Positions 34,191 through 46,125 of a stretch of DNA of 64,000 nt are shown one piece after another. The DNA comes from Suillus spraguei (lineage: Eukaryota > Basidiomycota > Agaricomycetes > Boletales > Suillaceae). The notes below the pieces were generated by a model. The model saw nothing but the letters and a program-made list of their open reading frames with translations. It was not told the origin of the DNA and ran no database searches. The stretch lies in contig JABCPU010000294.1 in assembly GCA_016800925.1 (NCBI GenBank), positions 1-64,000 on the forward strand, in the 5' to 3' direction. The translations under genes were made by a program, and so were the position numbers. Position 1 is the stretch's first letter. Every line of letters starts with the position of its first letter.

Positions 34191-34965
34191 AGTCGAGTAG
34201 TACTAGGTGACGATTGACTCAAGAGTGGGATGGTTGTAATGGGGCTTGAAGACTCAGATGAGAGGAATCCTATCCGTGGACTATGCTACAAGCTCAAGGC
34301 TTGGCAAATTTTGACTGGAACCAGGGAGATCATCCACAATTTGACTCGATGGAATGGAAATAGTAAGTTCTGTTTTGTTCCATTTCACCTGTTACTAAAC
34401 CGGGTGAACACTTGAACCTGACTCTAGTCTAGTATGAGGGAAGAGTCTGATCGGCCGATGCATGGCGATGAGCAAAATAGCCGGAGAACAGCAATTGCCA
34501 CCACACAGCACGAGCCGGAATGTCGAATTGTCACATAGTTCCAGTTACACCGCGGAATCGCATTGCCCGTCGGAAATACCCGTACAAGGACCCGTAAGCA
34601 CCTGTCCAGAAAATTGGTACCGTGGGGTGCTTAGTACTTACTAGAGTCGGACTGACCACCATGTCTACAACACCATGTTTGCTTTCATCAAGTGTGTATA
34701 CTGGTAATCTGAGTCTCGAGTCGAAGGCTATTTATACGCGAGCATTTGATAATTTTGTAGTAGCGCCTGTGTTGTACTATCAATTGATCCACACACTCGA
34801 GAATCTATGCATGTGCCCTATCTTTGCCTCATATTCTGACTCGATCAGACCGTTCACACCTGGAAGCTAATTAGTAAGTTGTCCAAATGCATTTTTCCAA
34901 TGCATTTCCGAGTGAGGTCATCCTCAACTTAACAGACACTGGCAGCAGCCAGTTGATGCACGGAT
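34191..34965. other. Spacer before membrane-protein copy 2
   Basis: No gene is supported. A 61-residue open frame at 34230-34415 (VVMGLEDSDERNP...) has no recognisable feature. CTATTTATACG near 34728 is TATA-like and lies well upstream of copy 2. Confidence 0.35.
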
Positions 34966-35214
34966 ATCATGCGTGCGGTACAAGGAGGTTATGCTTGACT
35001 TGCTTCCCATAATCACCATCCTGACATGTGCACTTTCAGTATTGCCACACTGCGATGCAATGAAAATCAACAGCTCACCGGCCCATACACATAAATACCC
35101 TGTCGCACGACCACTTTTCCATCATGAAGTCATATGGACCAAGGCTATAGTCATGAGTAAAATGTATTTAATCTGTGTGTCCATAATGTGCTGGCCTTCC
35201 TGTCTCTGCCTCCT

Positions 35215-36973
35215 ATGATGCTTCTTCCAAACTGACAAACAGTGAAAGGTCGCATCCAACCGGCCTTCTTGCATATGATGCACTCCCGAATGAACACTTT
35301 GACTCAATAATATCTGATACAAAGTTCATTACTGATACTAGAACCGATTTTTACGATCGCAGTCTGACGAGTCGCAGATATGCCCTTGTCGGAGTGGCAT
35401 GCTCGAGCATCTTCAGCTGCTCTGCATTATTGCAGGCATTGCACTGTAGCCAATCATGGAGTCAACGGTGTAGTGCACTCAACCTGGGCAATTCTGAAGA
35501 GGTGTTGCTCAGTTGGCCTATGGATGGAATATTGGCCCTGGCACTTAATTTAATCGTCATGTTATGCACAGAGTCCATAGGTTTCGTGCATGGCATCTCA
35601 TTGCGCTCTGCGCTAGCATCAGAGTCTCGGCTTCGTTTCAACACCAATCTGCGCCTTCTGACCGCAGCTCGTGGATGGTATCACCCTAACGGTACCCTGC
35701 TTAACGTATCTTGGTTATCCTCCTCATTATATCCTACAGCTCGGCCTCACTCATCGTATGTTTTGACGTTCGGTCGATGTGTATACTGCCTTGGCAGGGT
35801 ACCTCTCCTCGTTTTGGGCGTTGCACTCCTTCTCCAGGTGACGATCGCATTGTCAGGGATATGGGCTGTCAAAATATTGACATGGAGCTCCTCATCTTTC
35901 GACTTGACCCCGCACTGGTACACCACACGCAATTGACCCCTGCCACTTTGCGGTGCATGCATTGTGTGTGTGACCTAGACATAGATAAGGTCCAGCGAAG
36001 CCACAAGAGATGCAACCGTCTGCACTGCATGCTCACTCTAGCGTCCGGAAAGTTGTCATTTCTCTTTGGATGACGGTTGCAGGATGCGTTGTGTGGGCCG
36101 GATTCGTCATGTATATCCGAACAAGTACTATAACAGGGGCACGGATGCGCTGACCTCAAAAACGTGGTCGTTCTTGCCCAACGACACGTCTGATCTCATC
36201 GGGTATGAAATGCCGGGTAGCAATCTTGAGGTGTGGATTCTGCTCTTTGTCAATATGGCGGTTATTCAGGGACCGTTGACCCTTGGGCTGCATTGCTCGG
36301 AGCTCATCGCGAATGTCATTCGAGACGAAAGACAGTGGAGATTCGCTACCGGAAGGAAAGGACTTAGAACGGCGACAAACCCGGTGAAGACGATTTTCAC
36401 TCATCCGATTTGTCTTGTACTTTTCGTCACGAAGCCTTTCCTGCGTGAGTCATTCTCATCTAGTATCTTTATCGGTGTTATTGAACACTATTCTCGACTA
36501 TCACAGATTGGATGTTTGGCCTTTCGTTCAACACATACCCCTTCGCTATGCAGGGGCAACTATCAAATATAGAGGTACGTATGTACAATGCCCAGGTTCG
36601 CACTTACTGCCAATGTAAAACTGCTACAAAATAATTCTCACCCTCGTACAGATCTGGAACTTATCCATAGCACTCTTTATATTTGCCTGCTTTTTCACTT
36701 TCGTCGCAATGCGCCGACCGCGCGGTCCCCAGCCAGCTGCATACGGCCACGTTCAGACGCTCGCCAACCTCGTGGACGAGTGGTCGCCTGTGATGTGGTG
36801 GGGACACAAGGAGGACGGAATTCCGTACTGTCATGCTGGTAGGGTACTTACGTGCTCACAATGCTACTATTTTGACACTTACACAAGGGACGAGCGATCA
36901 CCCGCTCCCAGACGTGAAGATGGACTGTGTTTATGCTGGTTCTGGTACTGGGTCTCTGGTTCCCCTCTTGTGA
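35215..36973 (+). pseudogene. Multi-pass membrane protein, copy 2, unsplit but frameshifted
   Basis: This is a direct duplicate of the split gene at 22260/32452. Reading starts in a degenerate N-terminal exon (about 35215) and is clear from LLAYDALPNE through DTRTDFYDRSLTSRRYALVG, ILALALNLIVMLCTESIGFV and TAARGWYHPNGTLLN. Single-base indels shift the frame near 35240, 35705, 35800 and 36070. The C-terminal half reads WILLFVNMAVIQGPLTLGLH, LVLFVTKPFLRES, RRPRGPQPAAYGHVQTLAN and YCHAG. The intron is 36839-36887 (49 bp, GTAGGG...CACAAG). The last exon is TSDHPLPDVKMDCVYAG to TGA 36971-36973. It has no 8.6-kb insertion. Because of the indels it is also unlikely to be functional. Confidence 0.7.
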
Positions 36974-37613
36974 TAGGTGCTTGATTTGCTACTCTTAAAG
37001 GGGCAGTTGTTAATTTTTATTTTTAAACAGAGGAGCTATATCCAAGTCGGGTTGATGGCGCATTCATGGTACACACAGCCAAGAATGCTATTGAACGACA
37101 TATAATTTTTATGCTGTCTACTGTGTTGTCGTCTGTCTCGTTCTTAGTATACCATTCATATCTGGGACATCTTTTAGTGGAGACACATTCAATCAGACCT
37201 TTAAGCAATTGTTCAATTGTCATAACTTGGGTCGATGACTCGGACACATTGTATAGTTGACATGCAAATTTATACTTTAGATTGTTCCGTCCTGACTCAA
37301 GTGAACACCGTAAATAAGACTGCAACTTTGAAGCCAGGGTATACATTGTCAACATCAGCAAACTCAGGCTATAGTGTCATTCTGATGCATCAGAACAAGC
37401 TAAGTGGCCTGTTTTTGTTATGCATCAACATTGCTTAGGATGCGATGCATAGGTCCTATCCCATGTGATGCATCACCTGTCCAGCACTCATCAGCAAACT
37501 ACTGATTTGGCGACAGAGCCCTACAACAAGAACAAGGTCATACAAGGTCACACAAGGCCACACATGCATCACAGACACACATGGTACAAAATCTACAAGC
37601 GACAAATGGTGCA
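36974..37613. other. 3' flank of copy 2 and left flank of the copia element
   Basis: Bases 36974-37350 are homologous to the flank of copy 1 (32841-33215). From 37350 to 37613 I see no gene. The part near 37500-37600 has repeated CGACA, ACAAGGTCA and CACACA words. Confidence 0.45.
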
Positions 37614-37722
37614 TATACGCTAGCGACAGACTAGCTCAGTAATGCGTCAAGACAATACTAACATTGAAGTACCTAGCGACAGACTAGCTAGTAGGGTACA
37701 TCAGTAATGAAGTGAATACAAT
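37614..37722 (-). repeat. Copia 3' LTR, distal segment
   Basis: It matches 51555-51662 of the 5' LTR (TATACGCTAGCGACAGAC to GTGAATACAAT). The rest of this LTR continues at 45819 after the Plavaka insertion. Joining the two parts gives about 344 bp, the length of the 5' LTR. Confidence 0.85.
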
Positions 37723-37949
37723 GCATCAGGAAAACTACCGGTCGCTTTTTTACTTAATCCAGCACTTAATCACACAAAAAGGGACACATAAGTTGATTGA
37801 GCGAAAAAGTGCCAGCCACTTAATTAAGCCCACTCGTTGTCTGGATTTTTGCTTATTTGACACTTATCTCACTTAAATAAGCGGAAAAAGCGGCAAAGCA
37901 TTTGATAGCGGGATGACAGGAATACGTAGAAAGCATCATAAGCACGAAA

Positions 37950-40637
37950 TTAAGGAGAATCCCAGTAACATAAAGAACAGCAGGGGAATGGGGGAAAAAG
38001 GCGGGCATACAGACAAAAAGCAGTCAATGACAGGAAACATGATAGTGGCACTGGCGTAAAACATGTGCTGCAATGAAACAAAATCCTGCAACAATGGATG
38101 TCAGTGATAGGATACCTGAGTGATGAATACTTACAAATCATAGCACACTGGTCATCCTCATCCTCATCCTCATCCTCATCAACTGATCCTAAAGGTGTTT
38201 CAGTGATGTCATTCAAGGTGGCACACGCCATCTGTATCGTGGCCTCCAGGTACCCAGTGGGCTTGCCTAACAGAGATTTGATAAATGAATTAGTTGGTTT
38301 AGCCCAGCAAGCCGCTGAAAATAAGAAGGGAACATTGGTCTCCTTCCCAGTAGCTTTGTTGAGGATCTTTGGCAATTTGATGCTAACCCGACCTCTTGAT
38401 GTGGATGACAGAACATTTTGAGCTTTGAGTTCTTTCTGTGCAATCATGGTGACAGCACGCTTGATCTAACAAAAATGAGCACGATCAAGCTATTCTAAAT
38501 TGAACTCACCGCTGCAGCAGAAAGAGCAAGAGGCCGTAACATCCCGCTTGTTGCAAGTACATGCATGTTGAAAGAGTGAACCTCCACATACCCGTTGATA
38601 GCGTTGAGGTGTGCTGTACCAAATAGCTGCAATATGAAGGGCGAGCGGTATGCAGTGAGTGAAGATGGACTGTCAGGGTTCTCAAACAAGAATGCCCAGT
38701 CAACAAGAAGGGATTTGGTGAGTTCGACAGGATCCAAATCGGAATTTCGTGCCAAAAAGTCCATGATGATGACCAGCCCTGTAGAGCCAAAATTGCTGTG
38801 CCATTCTAAAATGCACTGGCAGTCTGTATAGATAAAACATGAGTTACTGAACTAGAATAAGACAGCAGACTTACAAGTGAATGTATCACACCACCATGAA
38901 CAATTACTATGTCGAGATCATTGTACACCACATTAAAAACAAGCTGAGCATGATGGAGAAGGACTTCGTCTGGAATACTCCAGATATCTTCATAGCTACC
39001 GGCCCACAGCATTATGGTAGGGATAATTTTTTTCACCCAGCGCTGGTCCACTTGCATCACTGCAGGTAAGTCAGTTGTGCGGTAGGCACTGGTTTTTGTT
39101 ATTGCGTATCCATGTTTGCTGCATGTGTAGAGTCTGGGCATTGATGCAGGAGGTTCAACCTTGACCTTTTTATGAGCTGGCAGCTTGCTGTCAACAGTAG
39201 CAGTAATAGATGTCTGTACATGGTCAGAAATGAGTGTGATTAGACTTGGAATCCATACCGAATATGTTGTATGCAGAACCTTCTTCACGGCCTTGGATTT
39301 GATGGGGAGCAGCACCTCATTGGAACTCATGATTGGGTCTTCTACGAGGTCTGCTGCCAGTGCATTGCTGTCAATCTCCATGGACCATTTGGACACCAAA
39401 GACTCCTCATCATCTAGAGTGATGTCTCCATTAGCTTTCTGCTTCAAGAGTGCATGATGGTCTACCTGTGTGAATGGCGCCTTAGGCTCCTGTGAGTACT
39501 CCTCCTCTACTAATGCTTGCGTCAACGGAGCCATGAGATCATCATCTGAGTTGTGTGATGCTTCTGTGAGTGGAGCCTCTAGCTCATCAATATCATAGTC
39601 CTCTTATATAGTGCGACAACCTGTGAAAAAAGAAATTAGTAGTAGATTGAGATGCTACCAGTGGCAATGAAATCACCATTGATAGTACTTTGGATTTCCC
39701 CTTGCTCCCCAAGAGAGCATCTTCACACTCCAACGAATCATCAATATCATCTCCAAAGGTGCGGTAAGGGTGTCTTCTGGGAGATTATCTAGAATTTGAG
39801 GCAATGTGGCAGGAATCTTTGTCGGGAGCTCAGTAGTTGAAGTCGGTGCAGAGGAAGCAGTGCCCTGTGAGAAAATTGATGACGGAGGTGCCCAAGTTGA
39901 GATACTGTCAATGGATGCACAGGATACTACTCGCTCTGGATTTCCAGATTTGACCCCTGAGATCCAATTGGTCACTCAGCCACCTAATGCAAATTTCTTC
40001 TGAGTAGATGCATTGATACTGGAGGTGAGGTTTAGAAAAAACAGAGTTGATTCAGTGAGGAGCAACATGGTAAGGTGGAGAAAGAGCCTTACGATGATGG
40101 CAAGTTTTTCCCATCAGCACATGCGCTATCACCTGATGATGATTCGTTGATCTTCTTTTGAATGTTACTGATGGCATCTCTTATCAATGTCTTCACAACT
40201 TTCTTTGTCACCATCTTCTTCTCTTTTCCTGTGGCTCTATCCTCTACATCCTTGGAAACATCAGTCTCTGACATCGGCTCATCCAATAAATCACTGTCAG
40301 CAGGACCATTGCCACTGCCAGTATCTCCTACAACAGGCTTTGTCCGGGCAACTTTTGGCTTTATTGCCTTGGCCTTTGGCTTGGGCCAAATGGGGGTCGC
40401 CTTTTTGGTGAGTAATTCCTTCTGGACTTTCTCCATCTCAGCCTGCAGAGCAGCAACACACTCAACTCCCTTTTGGTGTGCTGTCTCCTTTGCTTCCTTT
40501 GCTTCCTTAATGACAAGGTCATCTGCAGCCTTTTGAGCCGGGGTGCGCCTCTTAATCTTTGCATCGAGCACTACCTTAGCAGGTCTGGAAGTAGCATTTG
40601 ATGGGCGGGTGCGGCGGGGAGCATCTGTGGTGGACAT
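37950..40637 (-). pseudogene. Plavaka-associated accessory protein
   Basis: A conserved partner ORF that I associate with Agaricomycete transposons; its function is unknown. Exon 1 runs from ATG 40637 to 40093 (GTAAGG donor). It is Lys/Ala-rich with a coiled coil (AKIKRRTPAQKAADDLVIKE, VECVAALQAEMEKVQKE), consistent with a nuclear basic protein. Exon 2 follows CTCAG near 39996 and contains TGA 39976-39978 (GG*V, Arg expected). The next block (39534-38806) includes RTTDLPAVMQVDQRWVKKII and LWAGSYEDIWSIPDEVLLHH. Then come MDFLARNSDLDPVELTKSLL (38764) and LSSTSRGRVSIKLPKILNKA (about 38410), with an acidic run DEDEDEDEDD. A GTAAGT donor follows CAMIC near 38140. The last exon and stop are uncertain. 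It starts about 230 bp from the transposase start and is divergent, suggesting a shared promoter. Confidence 0.6.
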
Positions 40638-40866
40638 GACTGTGCAAATGAGGGATACAAGTAAAGGATTTGGGACAGAGAGGAAAGAATGGAAGTGACT
40701 GCAAAAAAAAATTGTAAGTCCCACCCCCAACAGGCACTGGCTTCAGTGGCATGTGCTCACTAATCGCTTTCATTTGATAGTATTGAACTTTTCAGTATAC
40801 TACTATTAGTATGTGTGCTTGGCACTTCAAGTTCTCTGTCTTACTCTTTTTCATTTTACAGTCAAG

Positions 40867-43800
40867 ATGCTTCTCGCTCGCAGGGACCACAGTTCCCTTC
40901 AGTTTCCATGTGGTTACTTACACTGCGCACATCATTTCAAGACCCAGGGAGGGCGCAAAAAACACAGGAATACTTTGCACCCAATATTCAGACCAGCTCT
41001 TACCACTACCGATGTCTTGCATACCACTATTGAAGACCAGCTTGAAGTACTGGATGACCACTTCCTACCGGGTCATGACAACATTTCTGCAGGTGGTGAT
41101 AACATTCTTGCAGGTATATCTGACCCAGGTCAAGCACTCGATGAGCCTGACATTCCAGATGATATGAATGCGGAATTTTGGGGACTGGGTAATAGATTAT
41201 ACTGCAACTATCACTCAAAACTAAATGATATGTTTCATTAAATCCCTCCAGCTAGTTATAACTAACACAAATATTATTATAAGCTCATCCTTGGGATGCA
41301 ACAGGATGATTCCTCACAGACGGAGCACCCCCAACACCACCTCCAAGTAAGTCACCTGATGACTGGACTCCTTATCAAAATCGTGTCAAGTTTGAGACCG
41401 CAGAGCAACCAAATGTCTGCTGGGGACATCAATATTTTATTGGATCTTTGGGCCACAACCCTTCACAAACACAACAACAAGCCTCCATTTGCAGACTGCT
41501 GTGATTTGTATAGAACTATTGATGCTACACTGGTAGGTGATGTCAAATGGCAATCTCTCAAGGTCCAGTACACTGGGGAGAAGCCTGAAACTAATGTACT
41601 ACCTTGGATGGACCAACCTCATGATATCTGGTACCAAGACCCTCATGAGGTTATTTGGAACATGTTGGGGAATCCAGACTATGCTACAGAGATGGATTAT
41701 CAGCCCTACCATGAGTATTCGACTGATGGCGATGAACGCCAATGGCAGGACTTTATGTCCAGTGACTGGGCTTGGAACCAAGCAGTATGTTTTCTCTCAT
41801 TGGTAGAACTATTTCTAAAATCCAGATAACTTGGTCGACATTTCGTCCCATTATACTTGGAAGTGACAAGACTACAGTTTCAGTGGCAACTGGCGCCAAC
41901 AATTACTATCCCTTGTATGTATCAATTGGGAACGTTTGTAACAATGTCCGGATGCACATCATGATGCTGTTGCCATAATTGGCTTCCTTGCTATGCCAAA
42001 AAGTATGTCTCATTCTACTACTATGATTCTGCTCTAATCACAATTGAGCAGCTACAGAGGAGCACACCAAAGACCCAAAATTTCGGAAATTCTGTTGGCA
42101 ACTCTTCAATTTGTCTGTCGCCAAAATTCTCGAGAACCTAAGGCCCAGCATGACCACACCAGAGGTTGTACGTTTCGGCGATGGCCACTATCGGCATGTA
42201 ATCTATGGCCTTGGGCCATACATTGCAGATTACGAGGAGCAGGTTTTATTGGCATGCATAGTGCGCAATTGGTGTCCAAGGTATGTTCCTAAATCATTTC
42301 TAATATCCTCTACCTTATCGCCAGTACTAGGTGTATGTCGCATCCCAACAGTTTAGACACAGAGTCATTGTGTCGCTGTTGTGACCATACAGAAGGTTAA
42401 TTGAAGAGGCAACCTCTGGCACTCTGTGGGTAGAGTATGGGATTGTTGGTGACCTTGTTGTAAGTCTCATGCATCTTCTCTGTTGCAGTCGAGATTAAAT
42501 CCTTTCTAGCCATTTACAAATGATTTTCCTCAAGGTGATATCCACAAACTTATTGCGCCAGATATCCTACATCAATTGATTAAGGAAACTTCAAGGATCA
42601 CTTAGTCAAGTGGGTCAGACAGTATCTGAAACATGTCCATGGTACAAAAGAGGCGGATAGAATTCAAGCTGATATAGATCAAAGGTGCGTAACTTTGTTT
42701 TGCATCAATGATTCAAAAGTTCATGTTACGAAGAATCACTTTGGTTGCTTCATTTTCAGGTCTGCGATGATTTCCAGAAGGTCAGGGATTCAAACAATGG
42801 ACGGGTGATGATTTGAAAGCACTCATGAAGGTTAGTTCATCGTCAGTTCACTCAGATAATACCATTGGGCTAACAATAGTTCAGGTCTATTTGCCTGCCA
42901 TCAAAGGTCATGTCCCAGTAGATGTGGTGCGCATGTTTCGTGCATTCCTTGAATTTTGTTATCTCATATGGCACAACATCATTACAGAAAATACACTAGG
43001 TCAAATCCAGGAGGCTCTCAACTGATTTCATCACTACAGGAAGATATTCGAGTCCATGGGTGTTGTCCTCACATTCTCACTCCCTCAACAACACTCTTGT
43101 TCCCATTATCCGACTTTTTGGTGCGCCCAATGGCCTTTGCTCCTCAATTACTGAGACAAAACACATAAAAGCTGTCAAGGAGCCATGGAGGTGCTCAAGT
43201 CGTTACAAAGCCCTTGGTCAAATGCTGGTGACAAACCAGCACCTTGATAAGCTTGTGGCAGCGCGCATTGATTTCAAAAGCCGTGGGATGTTGGATGGCA
43301 CTTGTCTGTCTGCCAATACTCAAGGCATTAAGTAAGTTCTATAACTACTATGTACATATTTGTTGTTTGCTTAAATTGATACTAGAGCATTTGCGCCTAA
43401 ATAAGACACCTGATGCAACCAACCCAACCAATCCAATGAGAATAGTGCTACAGTACTCGACACTCATGTTACTGTACAGGGTGATAATGAAGAGGGCAAA
43501 GTTGACAATGGCCCAACACTTGTGCAGGCCCACGTTCAGTTGGCAAAGACATATCGTAAGCTATCTCGTATTTTACAGTGAACACTTTTCTAATAGAATT
43601 GCAGTATGCAAACATGCACGCACTATACCTGAGCTATTGATGGAGCTTTCTATCTCCGATCTCCAAAATATCCTTTGGCACTTCCTATTCAAACAAGTGT
43701 ACCCGGAAACCAATGCTCTACCTCTGAAGAAGTCCCACTGGGAGATGTCCTCGATTTGATGGCAAAATACAAGTCTTTAATTCTGCATCCTCAATGTTCT

Positions 43801-44275
43801 ATGCACCCAGTGACCATAGTGGAATTGGCAGCATGTGCCGTGAACATATCCATTCCTGTCCTATTTGGAGAAATGAGGCAGCCCAGTATGACTGTGTGTT
43901 TGTTAACACAGATGCAAGTGTGAAGGGATGGGAGGCATAGACATAGCCTGTGTAATGTGTTTTTTTCTTGCACATTCAATGCAGTCTTGTATCCATGCGC
44001 TGTGGTGCACTGGTTCGACAAGGCTGGTGATGGACCCGATCAGGACACTGGGATGTGGATGGTGACCCCTTCGTTCAACACTGACCATTCTCCATCCATT
44101 GGAATCATTTATATTGATTCTATTTACTGTGCTGCACACCTCATTCCAATCTATGGAGCACAGTTCATTTTACTCGACCTCAAACATTACGATTCATATG
44201 ATGCTTTTTGAGCATTCTATGTGAACAAGTTTGCAGACCATCATGCTTTTGAGATCACGTCTTAGGTATTTTAGT
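40867..44275 (+). pseudogene. Plavaka transposase, frameshifted
   Basis: From ATG 40867 the protein starts with a zinc-finger-like CGYLHCAHHFKTQGGRKKHR. Next it reads FWGLGNRLYCNYH (exon end near 41230), then NQMSAGDINILLDLWATTL, DLYRTIDATLVGDVKWQSL, DIWYQDPHEV and DFMSSDWAWNQA. The family signature GSDKTTVSVATGANNYYPLY is at about 41852. Further blocks are LENLRPSMTTPEVV (42130), VIYGLGPYIADYEEQVLLAC, FRAFLEFCYLI, SITETKHIKAVKEP (43150) and TGMWMVTPSF (44050), ending FYVNKFADHHAFEIT. Short introns such as 42831-42884 are intact. Single-base frameshifts occur near 42397 and 42590. TGA 44209-44211 stands in DAF*AFYV, where Arg fits. The enzyme is therefore inactive in this copy. Confidence 0.8.
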
Positions 44276-44329
44276 CTTCTTAGTCTGGTAAGTTCATTCT
44301 GTCTGCTCCTTGTACATGTGGTCTAATTA

Positions 44330-45065
44330 TCACAGGTGAGCAATTGAAGAGTTCAGTGAGCTCTCAGCATAATCAAGCTGGATGACAAGTTATGACATGT
44401 CAGACAAACTATCATAGAATATAACCCCCTTCTTGCAACACAGCTACACAAACCATTCTTTGAAGGATAGGTCATAGCACCACAGATGAGCAATCAAAGA
44501 GTTCGGTAAGTGTAATAGCTCCAGTGAGTTCATTCCATCTGCTACTTGCGCTTGTCTAATTATCAGACTTCAAGTCACGGCAATGTCAGAAAAGCTATCA
44601 TAGAATATATCCCCCTTCTGGCAACACAACTACATGAACCATTTTTTGAAGGACAAGTTATAGCACCACGGATGAGCAATCAAAGAGTTCAGTGAGTGTA
44701 ATAGCTCCAGTGAGTTCATTCTGTCTGCTACTTGCGTATCTAGTCTAATTATCAGACATTAAGTCATGGCATGTCAGACAAGCTATATCCCCCTTCCCGC
44801 AACACAACTACATGAGCCTTTCTTCCAAGGACAAATCATGGCACTGCAGATGAGTGATCAAAGGGTTCGGTGAGCGTAATAGCCCTGGTAAGTTCATTCT
44901 GTCTGTTACTTGTGTATCTAGTCTAATTATCACAGATGACAAGTCATGGCATGTCAGACAAGCTATCATAGAATATATCCCCCTTCCCGCAACACAACTA
45001 CATGAGCCTTTCTTTGAAGGATAAGTCACGGCGCCACAGCCAGGACATCTCGATGATGAATTTTG
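44330..45065 (+). repeat. Four tandem copies of an exon-intron unit
   Basis: Units of about 181-187 bp repeat four times; anchors (ATCATAGAATAT or its remnant) are at 44410, 44596, 44783 and 44964. The last unit reads in frame DDKSWHVRQAIIEYIPLPAT then QLHEPFFEG and is preceded by GTAAGTTCATTCTGTC ... TTATCACAG, a complete intron. The other units carry the same coding stretch and the same intron-like stretch with changes. It lies just downstream of the transposase C-terminus, so it looks like a duplicated terminal exon of that gene. Confidence 0.65.
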
Positions 45066-45798
45066 TTTGGTGGCCATCGTTGTCACCCTTAGCCTCTGCT
45101 ACACAATTTTGTCACTTCAATTGAACTTGGCAAACCTTTCTTTGATGAAGAGAGTCTTGCAATAAGAGGCTAACGAGGGCGGGAGAAAGGGTCTAGAAGA
45201 ACAAGGTATATTATCTTTCGTCTCTATTAATGCATAATATACTACAAGGTATGCTATTGGTTTCATCAGTTAACGCTGACGATACAAGAATCTACAGACT
45301 TACATCTTAGTCTCTCTTGAAGAACTGAGATGTTCCTAAGCTATGGCACTGGACTTTATAGTAAGTAAAAAGGAAACAAAAATTTAGACATAACTTGTTG
45401 ACATATATTGTAGAGGCTCGGCCGACATCAGCGTGCTGTATCCCACTGGCCTAGTATTATGGCTTGCGCTCGAACCACATTCCTCAGCTTCTCCCCCTTG
45501 TGCCTTGCTTCTCAGATTCTTCAGCCATTCCCTTCTCTTCTCTCTCTGGTGTGTTGGGCTCAAACAGAGAGCACATTACTAGTACTACTATGACATGTTC
45601 ATTCATCTGCAGATGTCGCGCTCAAATGCCTCTGGACTTGCTCACTTAGTATTCTTTTTACATGTATTCTGCTTATTGTTCTTATTACTACTTTTCCCTC
45701 TTTTTGAGCAGTCCCAACTTGATTCACTTGTAAGAAAGTCTATTAAGTCAAAAAAGCAATGTTTTTATGAAATCAAGGGACAAAAAGTGATATAAGCA
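45066..45798. other. Right subterminal region of the Plavaka element
   Basis: No gene is supported. It contains pyrimidine-rich stretches and, near the end, AAGTCAAAAAAGC and AAGGGACAAAAAGTG words that mirror the left subterminal region. Confidence 0.4.
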
Positions 45799-45818
45799 AC
45801 CGGTAGTTTTCCTGATGC

Positions 45819-46053
45819 TGTGATAGATAGCATACCTCAGTAATGCGTCAAGACAATACTGAGGTATTTGAGCGGTGCGAGAGGACCTAAATATGTTAGC
45901 TAAGAAGGTCCGGGGGGATTGTCGTGCGGAAGTATCATATGGTGCGAAGTCAAGAAGTCAAATGTGTCATATGGTGTCAATGGTGGATCAAGATAAGTAG
46001 TGAGAGCATACAAGATAGGTAAGGAAGTGAACAATAACATCCAACATCCAACA
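45819..46053 (-). repeat. Copia 3' LTR, proximal segment
   Basis: It matches 51663-51896 of the 5' LTR. On the minus strand it begins TGTTGGATG directly after the polypurine tract, as expected for the start of a 3' LTR. Confidence 0.85.
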
Positions 46054-46064
46054 CACCCCCTCAC
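46054..46064 (-). promoter_or_regulatory. Copia polypurine tract
   Basis: Minus strand GTGAGGGGGTG lies immediately upstream of the 3' LTR, the position where plus-strand DNA synthesis is primed. Confidence 0.6.
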
Positions 46065-46125
46065 TGAGACACCAATTGAAGGTTATCACGGTGCGCTACA
46101 AACAGAGGGCGAGGGAGAGCCTTCA

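Larger units (their letters stand above)
37723..45818 (+). mobile_element. Plavaka DNA transposon, 8096 bp
   Basis: It is bounded by a perfect 20-bp inverted repeat, GCATCAGGAAAACTACCGGT at the left and its complement at 45799-45818. The copia 5' LTR shows the empty site (GAATACAATGTGATAG); comparison leaves at most a T duplicated. Subterminal regions hold CACTTAAT / AAATAAGCGG motifs. It carries a divergent gene pair: an accessory gene on the minus strand and a Plavaka-type transposase on the plus strand, both decayed. Plavaka is a CACTA-related group known from basidiomycetes. Confidence 0.88.

Noticed and set aside
37950..38140. Cys/Leu-rich tail of the accessory gene as real coding sequence
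   Set aside because: A GTAAGT donor precedes it and its composition differs from the gene, so it is probably intron read-through. The end is kept only as an outer limit.
40162..40536. Plus-strand hydrophobic ORF (possible membrane protein)
   Set aside because: It is the antisense of the Lys/Ala-rich first exon of the Plavaka accessory gene.
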